18,013 nucleotides of DNA from an uncultured Polaromonas sp. (lineage in GTDB: Bacteria; Pseudomonadota; Gammaproteobacteria; Burkholderiales; Burkholderiaceae). Below the pieces are notes generated by a model. That model searched no databases, had not been told where the DNA came from, and worked only from the letters and a program-made list of their open reading frames with translations. Position 1 is the stretch's first letter. Each line of letters starts with the position of its first letter. Positions 16,286 to 18,013 of this stretch are shown here, in pieces. The stretch lies in NCBI GenBank assembly GCA_946479075.1, contig CAMLDT010000052.1:1-18013 (forward strand). The letters run 5' to 3'. A program made the position numbers and the translations under genes.

Positions 16286-17043
16286 TCAGGCCTTGAGTTT
16301 CCAGCCGGTGCGGAAGATCCACCAGATGGTGCCCAGGCACAGCGTGAGAAAGCCGAGGATGGCCGCCACGCTGATGCCGACGTTGACATCGGCCACGCCG
16401 TAAAAACTCCAGCGGAAGCCGCTGATCAGGTAGACCACCGGGTTGAACAGCGCGATCTTCTGCCAGATGGGCGGCAGCATGTTGATCGAATAAAACGCGC
16501 CCCCCAGAAAGGTCAACGGCGTCACCACCATCAGCGGCACGATCTGCAGCTTCTGGAAGTTGTCGGCCCACAGGCCGATGATGAAACCGAACAGGCTGAA
16601 GGTCACCGCCGTCAGCAGCAAAAAGCACAACATCCAGAACGGGTGCGCGATGCTGTAAGGCACGAAGATGCGCGCCGTCGCCAGGATCAGCAGGCCCAGC
16701 ATCACCGACTTGCTCGCAGCCGCGCCCACGTAGCCCATCACGACTTCCATGGACGATACCGGCGCCGACAGCAGCTCGTAAATCGTGCCCGACCATTTCG
16801 GCATGTAGATGCCGAAGGCCGAGTTGGAGATGCTTTCATTCAGCAGCGACAGCATGATCAGGCCGGGGATGATGAAGGCGCCGTAGCTGATGCCGTCGAT
16901 GTTGCCCATGCGCGAGCCAATGGCCGCGCCGAACACCACGAAGTACAGCGAAGTCGAGATCACCGGGGAAGCAATCGACTGCGTCAGCGTGCGGAAGGTG
17001 CGCGCCATTTCAAAGCGGTAAATCGCGCGGATGCCGTGCCAGT

Positions 17044-17047
<4 letters not shown>
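16286..17047 (-). CDS. ABC-2 type exporter permease (YadH-like)
   Basis: Membrane subunit of an ABC exporter, working with the ATPase encoded just upstream; related systems export drugs, polysaccharide or lipid-like compounds. From the ATG at 17047 it has 253 residues with about six membrane segments. An N-terminal amphipathic stretch ([20 protein letters not shown]) precedes them; typical ABC-2 features are [19 protein letters not shown] (about 54-72), [20 protein letters not shown] (about 84-103), [20 protein letters not shown] (about 173-192) and [16 protein letters not shown]. The start overlaps the ATPase stop as ATGA, the usual sign of coupled translation and a shared complex. The frame is open further upstream, but that would overlap most of the ATPase gene. 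Confidence 0.93.

Positions 17048-18013
<966 letters not shown>

Noticed and set aside
16093..16389. N-terminal extension of pirin by 99 residues
   Set aside because: It would run through repeat copy 3 and the 3' end of the permease gene; the ATG at 16092 gives the normal pirin N-terminus.

Overview
The window is high-GC chromosomal DNA. Gene content, protein style and a characteristic intergenic repeat suggest a betaproteobacterium of the order Burkholderiales, most likely family Comamonadaceae (Polaromonas/Rhodoferax/Variovorax-like). This assignment rests on recognition, not on a database search. Genes are tightly packed: no stretch without a gene exceeds about 240 bp, and no rRNA, tRNA, CRISPR array, insertion sequence or prophage gene was seen.

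Left part (1-7282) is central metabolism and cell-wall recycling. A malic enzyme of the MaeB type (3' end outside the window), aminopeptidase P (pepP) and a MurU-type nucleotidyltransferase lie on the minus strand, the last two as a tight pair. Divergent from them, tkt (transketolase) and gapA (NAD-type GAPDH) form a plus-strand unit that ends in a textbook intrinsic terminator at 7256-7282.

Middle part (7340-12477) looks more accessory. A membrane-anchored class III adenylate cyclase has a recognisable promoter and is followed by a possible coupled 34-residue ORF. Convergent to it is a three-gene minus-strand operon: an Asp/Glu racemase / maleate isomerase / arylmalonate decarboxylase superfamily protein, a Bug/TctC-type solute-binding protein and a TRAP (DctP-type) solute-binding protein. 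The operon is divergent from a GntR/FCD regulator. The 181-bp divergent region holds a TTGACA-N17-TAAAGT promoter for the operon, a perfect 18-bp palindrome just downstream of its predicted start point, and a second dyad next to the gntR start codon. This reads as a repressor-controlled module for a small carboxylic acid, but the transporter membrane subunits are missing and the racemase-like enzyme appears to lack both cysteines typical of its superfamily.

Right part (12491-18013) is all minus strand: an ABC-2 exporter (ATPase plus permease, ATGA overlap), a pirin-family protein, a DUF2254 membrane protein, a small tail-anchored coiled-coil protein and a GNAT acetyltransferase translationally coupled to it.

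The clearest structure not explained by genes is a family of three about 59-bp intergenic repeats (3917, 12491, 16210), all in the same orientation. Each has two short hairpins whose arms are kept while the loops vary at constant length.
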